Counted from the stretch's first letter, positions 1 to 5,787 are shown. The stretch: DNA of 6,675 nucleotides from Oscillospiraceae bacterium (GCA_031266295.1 JAISBH010000283.1:1-6675); one strand, 5' to 3'. Program-made: numbers and translations. The notes: generated by a model from the letters alone, not told the origin.

Positions 1-741
1 GATTGCTCGCTAATCAGCGTAAACCTCGTCGCGGGCAAGCACGGTCTCACGCATATGTGTCTTGCGCAGGACATGCCGATATTGATCGACGCGCCGCGTG
101 CGGGCAGCCCGACAAACACATACGAAACCGAGATAGGCGTCGGTCACTTCGCGGGATATGAGGCGTACCCCACGTGCGGGCTGGCTACGACGGATCACTT
201 GATCGGCCGCGAGGACGAACCGCGCCACTTTGCGTCGCCCGAGCGAATGAACGCGGGCATTGTGTGGATCGGGTTGGGGTACTTCGACTATGTGCTGCAC
301 AACTTTCTGCAGCCGGATCAGCAATTGATCGACCTGCAGATCTCTATGGAACTTGCGAGCGAAGCGCCCGGCAGTTCTGAGGACTGGCCGAGCGACCTGC
401 ATTTCTATCTGAACGGCAGGCTCCTGTGCGTGTGGACCAGTCCTGGCGATTACGCCCGTATGCGCGGCATCTATACCCCCGATTGGTGGGACCGTAACTG
501 GAACCAGTATGGGCTGTTCAAGCTGCTCTCAATCGACAGCACCGGCACGTTCATAGACGGACTCAAGCGATCGGACGTTACGCTGGACGATCTGCGTATT
601 TCCCACAGCACTCCGCTCATCTTCCGCGTCGCCGCGCCGCGCGAAGCTAAGAACGTCGGCGGGTTGACCATATTCGGTCGTGGCTTCGGCAACTATGACC
701 AGGGCATACGCGTCCGGATGCACTATAAACCTAGCGGCTAA
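1..741 (+). CDS. ArsR-family transcriptional regulator, C-terminal part (5' end outside window)
   Basis: The reading frame is open from base 1, so the gene is cut by the window edge. About 246 residues are visible, ending at a TAA at 739-741. The protein resembles the effector-domain half of a group of roughly 300-residue ArsR-type regulators common in Clostridia and Paenibacillus. Recognisable blocks, in order, are a YPTCGLA segment, GREDEP, MELASEAP followed by EDWPSDL, a WTSPGDY segment, WW....QYGL, FIDG...SDVTL, and a closing GG..IFGRGFG.Y. In this family a winged-helix DNA-binding domain lies N-terminal to these blocks, and here it must lie upstream of the window. The C-terminal half is beta-rich and probably senses a small ligand, which is inference. 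No metal-binding Cys cluster typical of classical ArsR is visible. The gene converges on the zorB-like gene with only 43 bases between the stops. The internal ATG at 55 is not the real start. The family assignment is from memory of the motif pattern. Confidence 0.68.
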   Translation, partial: DCSLISVNLVAGKHGLTHMCLAQDMPILIDAPRAGSPTNTYETEIGVGHFAGYEAYPTCGLATTDHLIGREDEPRHFASPERMNAGIVWIGLGYFDYVLHNFLQPDQQLIDLQISMELASEAPGSSEDWPSDLHFYLNGRLLCVWTSPGDYARMRGIYTPDWWDRNWNQYGLFKLLSIDSTGTFIDGLKRSDVTLDDLRISHSTPLIFRVAAPREAKNVGGLTIFGRGFGNYDQGIRVRMHYKPSG

Positions 742-784
742 GCCGGTCGACTGGTCAGCGCTTTGTTCGAGCCTCCCCATGCGC

Positions 785-1912
785 CTACTCGGCGACGGAT
801 TGGCCGACGTTCTCGCTCATCCCACTTAAGATCGCGCTCATGCTGTCGATCATCTCGTCGTCTTTCAGCCGGAACTTGAACTCTACGCGGCGCGACGCGT
901 CGGCGTTCTCGCTACCGTCGGCGTTGAATATAGGCTCGCTAAACGACCGCCCGTTCGCCGTCAGTTTCTCGCGCAGTGCCTGCTTCTCCTGCGCCGTCAG
1001 CCCGGTCATCTGGTTGCTTAAGCAATAACTCACCACGTTATACGCGCGCTGCTGCGATAGATTCATGTTAAACTCGTATGAACCTTTTTTGTCCGTGTGC
1101 CCTTCTATGATCAGCTCCGACACGTATTGGCTGTTATCGCCGTCCAGCAGCGTCCGCACATACGCCGGTATGACCTTGTTCAGCAGCGCCTTCCCATCCG
1201 CGCTTATATCCGACGAATTGTAATCGAATATTATCGAATTGCTCAGCGTGATCGCGCCTGTGTTTTGATCCACATTCACGTTCGCGCCCGCTCTAGCCAG
1301 CGCGTCGCCCAGCTGTGATATGATCTCCGCGCGCACGCCTATCATCTGATCGATAAGCATCTGCTGCTGGCCTATCTGCTGCGTCTGCGTCTCCAGCAGC
1401 TGCCTTAACCTGTCGACGTCCAGCTGCTGCAGTGCCAGTTCTATATCCTGCTGCGTCAGCCGCGCCGCAGTCTGATCCAGCTCCGCCTGCTTGCCGTCCA
1501 GTTGAGCGCGCGTCTTGTCGGCCTCCTGTATCGCCAGCGCCACCAGCGCCTTCTGTTCTTCAATGTCCAGCTGCTGTTGCGCCAGCTTCGCCAGCGACTC
1601 TTCCAGCTTGAGATTCTTGTCGTCCAACTCAAAGCGCTGATTGGTCAGCGTCGCGTTGGCCAGCGCCAGTTCTTCAGCCTTCTGCGCCAGCAGCGACTCG
1701 GTCTGCGCTAGCAGATCCTCTTGAGTGCGCAGCTGAGCTTCCTTCGCCGCGACCTCCTGCTCCCGGTTTTGCTGAGCCGTCATATATTGATTTACATAGA
1801 AAAACAACAGTAATGACAGCATTAATAACAATGCGGCCATTACGTCGGAATAGCTCATCCAGTAGCCGGCGTTCTCACGGCGGACGACGGATCTGCGGCG
1901 CTTCACCTGCAT
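785..1912 (-). CDS. zorB-like: ZorB-like / MotB-type stator protein: TM anchor, long coiled-coil stalk, OmpA peptidoglycan-binding domain
   Basis: The 375-residue protein has a basic N-terminus, then one membrane segment (about residues 22-42). This follows the motif WMSYSDVMAALLL, whose Asp23 sits where MotB-type proteins keep the ion-carrying aspartate. Residues about 44-190 are almost entirely charged/Gln/Leu/Ala heptad-like sequence with no proline, predicted to form a long coiled coil. Residues about 219-350 are an OmpA/MotB C-terminal domain with the peptidoglycan-binding signature EGHTD...N..LS..RA (268-290; Asp273 and Arg289) and a late SRRVEF block. The start at 1912 is chosen because AGGAGG (1922-1927) lies 9 bases upstream. 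The ATG at 1921 directly abuts that site and is too close to be used. The gene follows zorA by 18 bases and is surely in one operon with it. Role: anchors the channel to the cell wall and supplies the ion-binding helix. Canonical Zorya ZorB is shorter (about 250 residues), so the stalk is unusual. A non-defence motor subunit is the main alternative. Confidence 0.85.
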   Translation of the reverse strand: MQVKRRRSVVRRENAGYWMSYSDVMAALLLMLSLLLFFYVNQYMTAQQNREQEVAAKEAQLRTQEDLLAQTESLLAQKAEELALANATLTNQRFELDDKNLKLEESLAKLAQQQLDIEEQKALVALAIQEADKTRAQLDGKQAELDQTAARLTQQDIELALQQLDVDRLRQLLETQTQQIGQQQMLIDQMIGVRAEIISQLGDALARAGANVNVDQNTGAITLSNSIIFDYNSSDISADGKALLNKVIPAYVRTLLDGDNSQYVSELIIEGHTDKKGSYEFNMNLSQQRAYNVVSYCLSNQMTGLTAQEKQALREKLTANGRSFSEPIFNADGSENADASRRVEFKFRLKDDEMIDSMSAILSGMSENVGQSVAE

Positions 1913-1930
1913 CGTTACCATCCTCCTGCC

Positions 1931-3484
1931 TTATACCGCGCCGCGCTCTATCGGCAGCCGCGCCAGCTGTCCATTCAGCGCCTCTATTGCCCTGGTCAGC
2001 TCGCGCATGTCCTCGCGGGCGTGCGCGTCGTCCAGCTGCGATAAAGCGCCGCGCGCCGCCGGCGAGCGCATCATGGCGTCCAGCGCCAGCGTGATGCGTC
2101 CGGTCTGTTTCTGTATGGATTCATCGAACAATCCTAGCGCGCCCGCCAAACCCTCCTGGATGTTCTCGACGAACGAACCATACGAACCCTGAAGCATGTC
2201 CGCGCCTTCCTTTAGGTCGTGGGCGATGGCTGTCAGCGCCTCGCGCTGGGATTGGGTATGGCTGCCCAGCGTCTCCGCAAAGCCGCGCATCCATAGGTTG
2301 TAATCCAACAGATATTTCTCCAGGGCCTCTTGATGCTCCCTTAGCTGCACCAGGTAATCCGCCTGCTCCGATGCCGCGTTGTGCAGACGGCTCAGCAGTT
2401 CACCCGCGCCCACGTTTTGAACCTCGAGCGACTGGCTACGCTCGGCCAGCGCGTTCACGTATGAATCGAAGTGTGCGAGCACCTGCCGCGCTACACGCTG
2501 CATTGACTCGGAATCGTTGGTCTGCGCGCCTATGATTTGCGCCGTTGTACGCAGATCGTCACGCAGCATCTGCTGCTGCTTGACCGTCTGCTCCAGCGCG
2601 TCGCGCAGTCCGCCTACGTGGCCTTCCAGCGCTTGATCCATCGCCATCACAAATTGGTTTACCACATGGCGCACGCCCTCTATCTGCTGGCGCGTCGTGC
2701 CCTCGAGGAAGCGATCCATCGACTGCGCGACGGGCTGCAGCGCACGATACACAGCCTTCTCGATCTCTCCGGAGAGATTGGAGCTGATCTCCTCGCTGAA
2801 CGCGCGCAGACTGGCCAGCTGCTCCTGCTGCAATGTGACCAGCTGGTTGGCCGTGTCGATGGGACGCTGCGCGCCATATCGGTAGAACTTATCGGTGAAG
2901 GCAGCCAACGCTGTGCGCGCACGGCCAACAATTACCTTCTGCAGAATATTGAACGACAAAGAGCAGACCAAACCGGCAATCGACGTCTGGAACGCCAGCG
3001 CCAGTCCCGCTATCATCTGGGTGATGGTGCGCTCCATCTCGGCCATGTTGATGTTGCCCAACCCCTGGGTCAGGCCGATGAACGTGCCTAAAATACCCAG
3101 GGACGTGAACAGCCCCGGAATCATGTCGGCCAGCGGCGCGTTGCCTGGTATATTCACCGCCGAATCCTCGTTGACGTAATCCTCGACACTACACGGCTGG
3201 CCATGGGCGTCGAGCGTCTCCGCGTTCTGCAGGTAGTCGCGCCAATCGCGAGCCAGCGGCTTGCCTAAGAAGCTGGCGTCGCTCCATACGGGGCGCGTCA
3301 GTTTCATCCGACTGCCGTCTATCAGCAGCTGGCAAGCGTGGCGCAGCGCTCCCGTGTTACGCATCACAGGTATGAAGCACTTAATCACCGCGCAGACCAT
3401 GATAACCAGCATCGCGCCGTATACGAGAACGTCCGGCAGACGCCGCAGCAACCATTGCAGATATGGGTTCATATATTTCACCAT
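1931..3484 (-). CDS. zorA-like: ZorA-like MotA/TolQ/ExbB-family channel protein with long cytoplasmic helical tail
   Basis: The protein has 517 residues from the first ATG. It has three predicted membrane segments: about 18-40, 122-143 with the motif ILGTFIGLTQGL, and 158-183 (GLALAFQTSIAGLVCSL). The second and third are the core MotA/TolQ/ExbB proton-channel helices, and the three-helix layout and motif are those of ZorA and relatives. From about residue 190 to the end the chain is helical and rich in Gln, Glu, Leu and Ala, about 325 residues, resembling the intracellular tail that ZorA uses to signal to effectors. Such proteins form a pentamer around a ZorB-type dimer and convert ion flow into rotation. 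The gene heads a two-gene operon. Start choice is uncertain: the ATG at 3484 lacks a clear ribosome site, while the ATG at 3472 has GGTGA five bases upstream, and both keep all domains. E. coli ZorA is longer (about 730 residues), so the tail here is shorter. A generic envelope motor is the alternative to a defence role. Confidence 0.85.
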   Translation of the reverse strand: MVKYMNPYLQWLLRRLPDVLVYGAMLVIMVCAVIKCFIPVMRNTGALRHACQLLIDGSRMKLTRPVWSDASFLGKPLARDWRDYLQNAETLDAHGQPCSVEDYVNEDSAVNIPGNAPLADMIPGLFTSLGILGTFIGLTQGLGNINMAEMERTITQMIAGLALAFQTSIAGLVCSLSFNILQKVIVGRARTALAAFTDKFYRYGAQRPIDTANQLVTLQQEQLASLRAFSEEISSNLSGEIEKAVYRALQPVAQSMDRFLEGTTRQQIEGVRHVVNQFVMAMDQALEGHVGGLRDALEQTVKQQQMLRDDLRTTAQIIGAQTNDSESMQRVARQVLAHFDSYVNALAERSQSLEVQNVGAGELLSRLHNAASEQADYLVQLREHQEALEKYLLDYNLWMRGFAETLGSHTQSQREALTAIAHDLKEGADMLQGSYGSFVENIQEGLAGALGLFDESIQKQTGRITLALDAMMRSPAARGALSQLDDAHAREDMRELTRAIEALNGQLARLPIERGAV

Positions 3485-3572
3485 CCAGGCGCAGTTTATT
3501 GATCGTTATGATGATTCCTCACCATATCAAGACGCGAGCGGGACTCGGTTTCTTCCATGATTTACGGCGACA

Positions 3573-3582
3573 ATTCGCGAAT
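3573..3582. repeat. Perfect 10-base palindrome in the zorA leader
   Basis: ATTCGCGAAT reads the same on both strands. It lies in the untranslated region between the divergent promoters and the zorA start, about 90 bases before that start. It could be a protein-binding site on DNA or chance. No second copy was noticed nearby. Confidence 0.3.
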
Positions 3583-3615
3583 CGGGTGAAATGGCGAGCG
3601 AGCGTGTCGAATGTC

Positions 3616-3644
3616 TTGCCGAATGATCCGATATGTCGTATAAT
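3616..3644 (+). promoter_or_regulatory. Sigma-70-type promoter for the DUF1934-like gene
   Basis: A perfect TATAAT -10 box lies at 3639-3644, and TTGCCG (4 of 6 matches to TTGACA) lies at 3616-3621, exactly 17 bases apart. Transcription would begin near 3651 and run into the DUF1934-like gene, giving a leader of about 80 bases to the GTG at 3731. The box overlaps the opposing zorA promoter. Confidence 0.65.
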
Positions 3645-3652
3645 ATTGTCAA
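3623..3652 (-). promoter_or_regulatory. Candidate promoter for the zorAB-like operon
   Basis: On the minus strand a perfect TTGACA occupies 3652-3647, followed after 18 bases by GATCAT (4 of 6 matches to TATAAT) at 3628-3623. Transcription would begin near 3616 and leave a leader of about 130 bases before zorA. The -10 is weak, so confidence is moderate. It occupies the same DNA as the plus-strand promoter. Confidence 0.42.
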
Positions 3653-3674
3653 TGCGGCCAGTTTTATCCAGTAA

Positions 3675-3721
3675 ACTCCATGCCAGCCGATTGCATGGCG
3701 GCTAATCGGAGCCATTGGAGT
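3675..3721 (+). promoter_or_regulatory. Structured 5' leader with competing hairpins before the DUF1934-like gene
   Basis: Three pairings can be drawn. CCATGC (3678-3683) pairs with GCATGG (3693-3698). CCGATT (3687-3692) pairs with AATCGG (3704-3709). ACTCCA (3675-3680) pairs with TGGAGT (3716-3721). The first cannot coexist with the other two. The third pairing covers the GGAG at 3717-3720, which is the likely ribosome site for the GTG start at 3731. This layout would suit translational control, but no known riboswitch class is recognised. Confidence 0.3.
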
Positions 3722-3730
3722 AATAGGAGC

Positions 3731-4216
3731 GTGAATCGATTGCCCAGGGCTTCGGAGGGAATGCCGGTGCGGGTCGCGCTGGACAGCGCGCATACTTTCC
3801 GCGGAGAGACTGACAGCGTCAGGCTGCTGACGACGGGTCAGCTGTTCCGTGAGGGCAGCGGGTTTACGCTGATATATGGCGAGACGGGAATGGATATGTC
3901 GTGCGGCATGATCACGATGATGACGCGTCTGACGTGCGGCAACGATCGCGTTTCGTTGGAGCGATCCGAGCCGGATTACTCTACTATGATATTCGACAAG
4001 CAGGGACAGTACACATGCCAGGATGGCGGCGAGGAGTATATGGGCGAGGGATTCCGGCTTGTCGCCGATAATGTGGACTATCATCTGGGCGACGCGGACG
4101 GGCGGATCAACCTGTCGTTCTCAATAATGGGCGAATACGACTCGGGCAAGTATGACATCGATATCAAGTTCGCCAAGCAGAAACCCAAGCCGAGGCGGCG
4201 TGCAAAGGCTTGTTGA
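3731..4216 (+). CDS. DUF1934 / YwiB-like small beta-barrel protein
   Basis: The protein has 161 residues from the GTG at 3731 and about 151 from the ATG at 3761; the family is usually about 140-150. The pattern is that of DUF1934 (YwiB-type, a lipocalin-like beta-barrel fold): an early strand VRVALDS, then a strand containing TTGQLF, a GFTLIYGET strand, an SLERSEPDYSTMIFDKQG block, and C-terminal alternating strands (GRINLSFSI, KYDIDIKF) with a basic tail. Its biochemical role is unknown; in Bacillus ywiB lies beside argS. Start choice is uncertain. The ATG at 3680 has no ribosome site. The GTG at 3731 has GGAG ten bases upstream. The TTG at 3740 has AGGAG (3725-3729) ten bases upstream. The ATG at 3761 has GGAGGG only one base away. 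The promoter at 3616-3644 serves it, and the next gene overlaps its end by 17 bases, indicating translational coupling. Confidence 0.7.
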   Translation: MNRLPRASEGMPVRVALDSAHTFRGETDSVRLLTTGQLFREGSGFTLIYGETGMDMSCGMITMMTRLTCGNDRVSLERSEPDYSTMIFDKQGQYTCQDGGEEYMGEGFRLVADNVDYHLGDADGRINLSFSIMGEYDSGKYDIDIKFAKQKPKPRRRAKAC

Positions 4217-4730
4217 GCTATTTGGACGGCATGACGTCGTTGATGTGCCAGGATGGACGGTTCGAGAGATCAGGCGCGCGCTGTCGCCGGGCCGGGTTTT
4301 GATTCACCGGGACGAAGGCTATTTTCTGTTTGCAGATAATGTGCCGGATTGCGCGGCGTTTGAAGCGTGCTGTGGGTTGGGATTGGCTTGCGTGAAGCCT
4401 AACGCGATGGATTGGACGGACGAGGCGTGCGAGCTGTGGGTTGAACGAGCATCGAACGCCGCCGATTGTGCTAGCGGATGTTCATTATCCCCCGCCCGCC
4501 TGTTTCTGCGGGATTGCCGTCGATTAAGATCCGCGCCGAACACGCCGGTCGACTATGCGCCGTTGAAACGTATCATTAAACTGCTGGCTATGACGGACGG
4601 TATGCAATCCGAGCGTCTGTCTCCGGCTATAGCGCGATTGCGCCAGGACTGCGCGGTTTCCATGCGGCTGGGCAATACCGACGCGGTGAAGGCCGCCGCG
4701 CTGTTGTTGGAGCGGAGCGTGTTGTTGTAG
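4200..4730 (+). CDS. Unrecognised cysteine-rich protein, translationally coupled to the DUF1934-like gene
   Basis: I do not recognise this 176-residue protein. The likely start is the GTG at 4200, with GAGG at 4192-4195 four bases upstream. It overlaps the preceding stop codon by 17 bases, so it is probably translated by re-initiation in the same operon. The frame is also open upstream to an ATG at 4152, but that start lies deep in the previous gene. No signal peptide or membrane segment is visible. There are nine cysteines (residues 51, 57, 58, 64, 77, 90, 94, 106, 151), several in a cluster at 51-64 (C.....CC.....C). The C-terminal third, from about 117, looks helical and amphipathic and ends in a leucine-rich stretch. 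Codon use and GC match the neighbour, and the overlap supports it being a real gene. Metal binding by the cysteines is possible but unproven. Confidence 0.6.
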   Translation: MQRLVELFGRHDVVDVPGWTVREIRRALSPGRVLIHRDEGYFLFADNVPDCAAFEACCGLGLACVKPNAMDWTDEACELWVERASNAADCASGCSLSPARLFLRDCRRLRSAPNTPVDYAPLKRIIKLLAMTDGMQSERLSPAIARLRQDCAVSMRLGNTDAVKAAALLLERSVLL

Positions 4731-4733
4731 GAA

Positions 4734-4752
4734 AGAAAACCTTCGGTTTTCT
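4734..4752. terminator. Inverted repeat just after the cysteine-rich gene, possible terminator
   Basis: AGAAAACC (4734-4741) pairs perfectly with GGTTTTCT (4745-4752) around a TTC loop, three bases after the stop codon. On the minus strand the right arm is followed by more T residues (TTTTCTTT), so it could end cas6 transcripts. On the plus strand no T-run follows, and the arms are AT-rich. Termination is therefore plausible but weak. Confidence 0.4.
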
Positions 4753-4799
4753 GTGTATACGCGCCTGCTTCGCGCTGCGCGCCGCTATAGGAGGAGAGG

Positions 4800-4831
4800 T
4801 TCCCCTCGGTCGTCGCGGCGGCAGAGGGGAA
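4800..4831. terminator. Inverted repeat between the convergent cysteine-rich gene and cas6
   Basis: TTCCCCTC (4800-4807) pairs perfectly with GAGGGGAA (4824-4831), with a 16-base GC-rich loop that can fold further. It sits midway between two convergent genes and may stop transcription from either side. No immediate T-run follows on the plus strand; a T-rich stretch lies about 20 bases on (4851-4860). The rest of 4731-4868 holds no gene that I can support. Confidence 0.4.
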
Positions 4832-4868
4832 TCGTTGATAGCGATACGGAATATTATTTTAATAGGCC

Positions 4869-5612
4869 CTAATCCCGATGCGCAGAAGGAAACACTATGT
4901 CCGCGACCACGCCCAAACCCATTGTGGTTTTATATCCGACCCCAGTATATGGCAGCAGACGCAGCAGCGAAAACAGCCTAGAACGATCGTCGTCGCTCAT
5001 TTCCCTGAATATTCGATACTCGCACCATCCCTTGAAACCCGTCATTGTGTATGCACCCATGTTGATTTTTTCGGTTTCTAGCTTGTAATCGGATGGATGA
5101 AGGTTTACAATCACACCTTTATACGTCTCAGCAGCGTCATGACCAGACGTACGACGAATCGCGCTTTCCAGCAGTAGACGAGGCTCGGGAAACAGCAGCG
5201 TTACTCCGTGTGTTGTGAAACACGTCGGCGACTGGAACGCGATCCGCACGGTTGATGCATTGGACGCGGCTGGCTTTGCGCTCGGGTCAAGCGTCCGTAT
5301 GCGCTGGATGCCGTCAACGCGCACATCTGCATTATGCAGATGTCCCGTGCTGTCAACGGGAAACGCCTTTGGAATCGCGGTAGTCAGCTCGGGCGCCCAC
5401 GTGTTCAGCGTCAGCGTAATCGGCCCGTCCTTAAACTCGAACGACAGCGAGAATGGTTTATTTTCGTTACCGTGCAACGTTTCCGTGTACTCAGGCGCAG
5501 CCCGGCGCAACCGCTCATACAGAAAACCATTCATCCCCGTGCCTAACCACGCGGTGGGCTTGAATGGCTGGAGTGGCGTTAGTGTGATACGGTATGTTGT
5601 GAACGCGGGCAT
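4869..5612 (-). CDS. cas6: CRISPR-associated endoribonuclease Cas6
   Basis: The protein has 247 residues, the normal size for Cas6, which cuts CRISPR precursor RNA within each repeat to give crRNAs with an 8-base 5' handle. The start at 5612 is set by a perfect AAGGAGG (5619-5625) six bases upstream. The frame stays open to an ATG at 5720, which is rejected. Family marks: an N-terminal RAMP strand (TTYRITL); Tyr32, His47 (in TLHGNENKPFSLS) and Lys52, matching the spacing of the Tyr31/His46/Lys52 catalytic set of Pyrococcus Cas6; the block FQSPTCF...PEPRLLLES (126-150); GFKGWCEYRI (192-201); and the C-terminal glycine-rich loop GVGYKTTMGLGVV (224-236). No other cas gene lies within the window. 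Its leader has a CRISPR-repeat-like element and a strong hairpin. It seems intact. Cas6 of type I-A/I-B or type III systems is the likely class, and such genes are sometimes found away from other cas genes. Confidence 0.9.
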   Translation of the reverse strand: MPAFTTYRITLTPLQPFKPTAWLGTGMNGFLYERLRRAAPEYTETLHGNENKPFSLSFEFKDGPITLTLNTWAPELTTAIPKAFPVDSTGHLHNADVRVDGIQRIRTLDPSAKPAASNASTVRIAFQSPTCFTTHGVTLLFPEPRLLLESAIRRTSGHDAAETYKGVIVNLHPSDYKLETEKINMGAYTMTGFKGWCEYRIFREMSDDDRSRLFSLLRLLPYTGVGYKTTMGLGVVADIVFPSAHRD

Positions 5613-5632
5613 TGTTTGCCTCCTTAATCTCG

Positions 5633-5668
5633 CTCGGGGAGCCGATCCATTCGGATCGGCTTCGCGAG
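5633..5668 (-). promoter_or_regulatory. Strong hairpin in the cas6 leader
   Basis: AGCCGATCC (5640-5648) pairs perfectly over nine bases with GGATCGGCT (5653-5661) around an ATTC loop. An outer CTCG/CGAG pairing (5633-5636 with 5665-5668) extends it beyond a small internal loop. It ends about 8 bases upstream of the cas6 ribosome site, so it would be in the transcript. No T-run follows on the cas6 strand, so it is not a standard terminator. A role in control of cas6 translation or as a Cas6 target is inference. Confidence 0.5.
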
Positions 5669-5675
5669 TACTGTC

Positions 5676-5688
5676 TGTTTTGAAAACA
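5676..5688. repeat. Short inverted repeat in the cas6 upstream region
   Basis: TGTTTT and AAAACA flank a single G, a perfect 13-base dyad adjacent to the repeat-like element at 5690. It could be an operator for cas6, but AT-rich dyads of this size occur by chance. Confidence 0.25.
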
Positions 5689-5689
5689 T

Positions 5690-5717
5690 GTCTCAATCCC
5701 CCTCCGAGGTGACAATC
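5690..5717 (-). repeat. Single CRISPR-repeat-like element upstream of cas6
   Basis: Read on the cas6 strand, this 28-base stretch begins GATTGTCACC and ends GGGGATTGAGAC. The last eight bases, ATTGAGAC, closely match the ATTGAAAC-type 5' handle left by Cas6 cleavage in many type I-A/I-B/III repeats, and the length suits a CRISPR repeat. Only one copy is seen, with no second copy a spacer-length away, so it is not an array. A related ATTGAGA lies 29 bases upstream (5726-5720 on the minus strand). It might be a leftover repeat from a lost array or a binding site for Cas6 on its own mRNA. Chance resemblance is also possible. Confidence 0.35.
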
Positions 5718-5759
5718 CATCTCAATTTTAACACCATAGAAGGCTAACGTCCATCCGGA

Positions 5760-5787
5760 TTGACGCTACGGCAATCGTTTATATGAA
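5760..5787 (+). promoter_or_regulatory. Candidate promoter for the cytidylate-kinase-like gene
   Basis: TTGACG (5760-5765, 5 of 6) is followed after 16 bases by TATGAA (5782-5787, 4 of 6). It would give a long leader of about 185 bases before the gene at 5981. The match is only moderate. Confidence 0.3.

Noticed and set aside
1340..1790. Tandem CTG/CAG-rich nucleotide repeats as a satellite or repeat array
   Set aside because: They result from Gln/Leu/Ala codons of the coiled-coil stalk and are not exact tandem repeats.
2537..3091. Open frame of 184 codons on the plus strand opposite the zorA-like gene
   Set aside because: It is the antisense shadow of a well-supported gene; its product is low-complexity Arg/Leu/Gln with no family signature or clear ribosome site.
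785..3484. Flagellar motAB genes
   Set aside because: The channel has three rather than four membrane segments, a long C-terminal tail and ZorA-type motif; no flagellar gene is nearby.
3527..4084. Minus-strand open frame of 185 codons opposite the DUF1934-like gene
   Set aside because: It overlaps the divergent promoters and a gene with recognisable family pattern; composition is shadow-like (His/Arg/Ser rich).
3461..4730. The divergent DUF1934-like and cysteine-rich genes as Zorya effectors
   Set aside because: Neither resembles ZorC, a Snf2 helicase (ZorD) or an HNH nuclease (ZorE); DUF1934 is widespread on Firmicute chromosomes without zorAB.
5613..5720. Upstream ATG at 5720 as start for cas6
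   Set aside because: Translating from there would include the repeat-like element and hairpin; the ATG at 5612 has a perfect ribosome site and begins at the expected first strand of the Cas6 fold.
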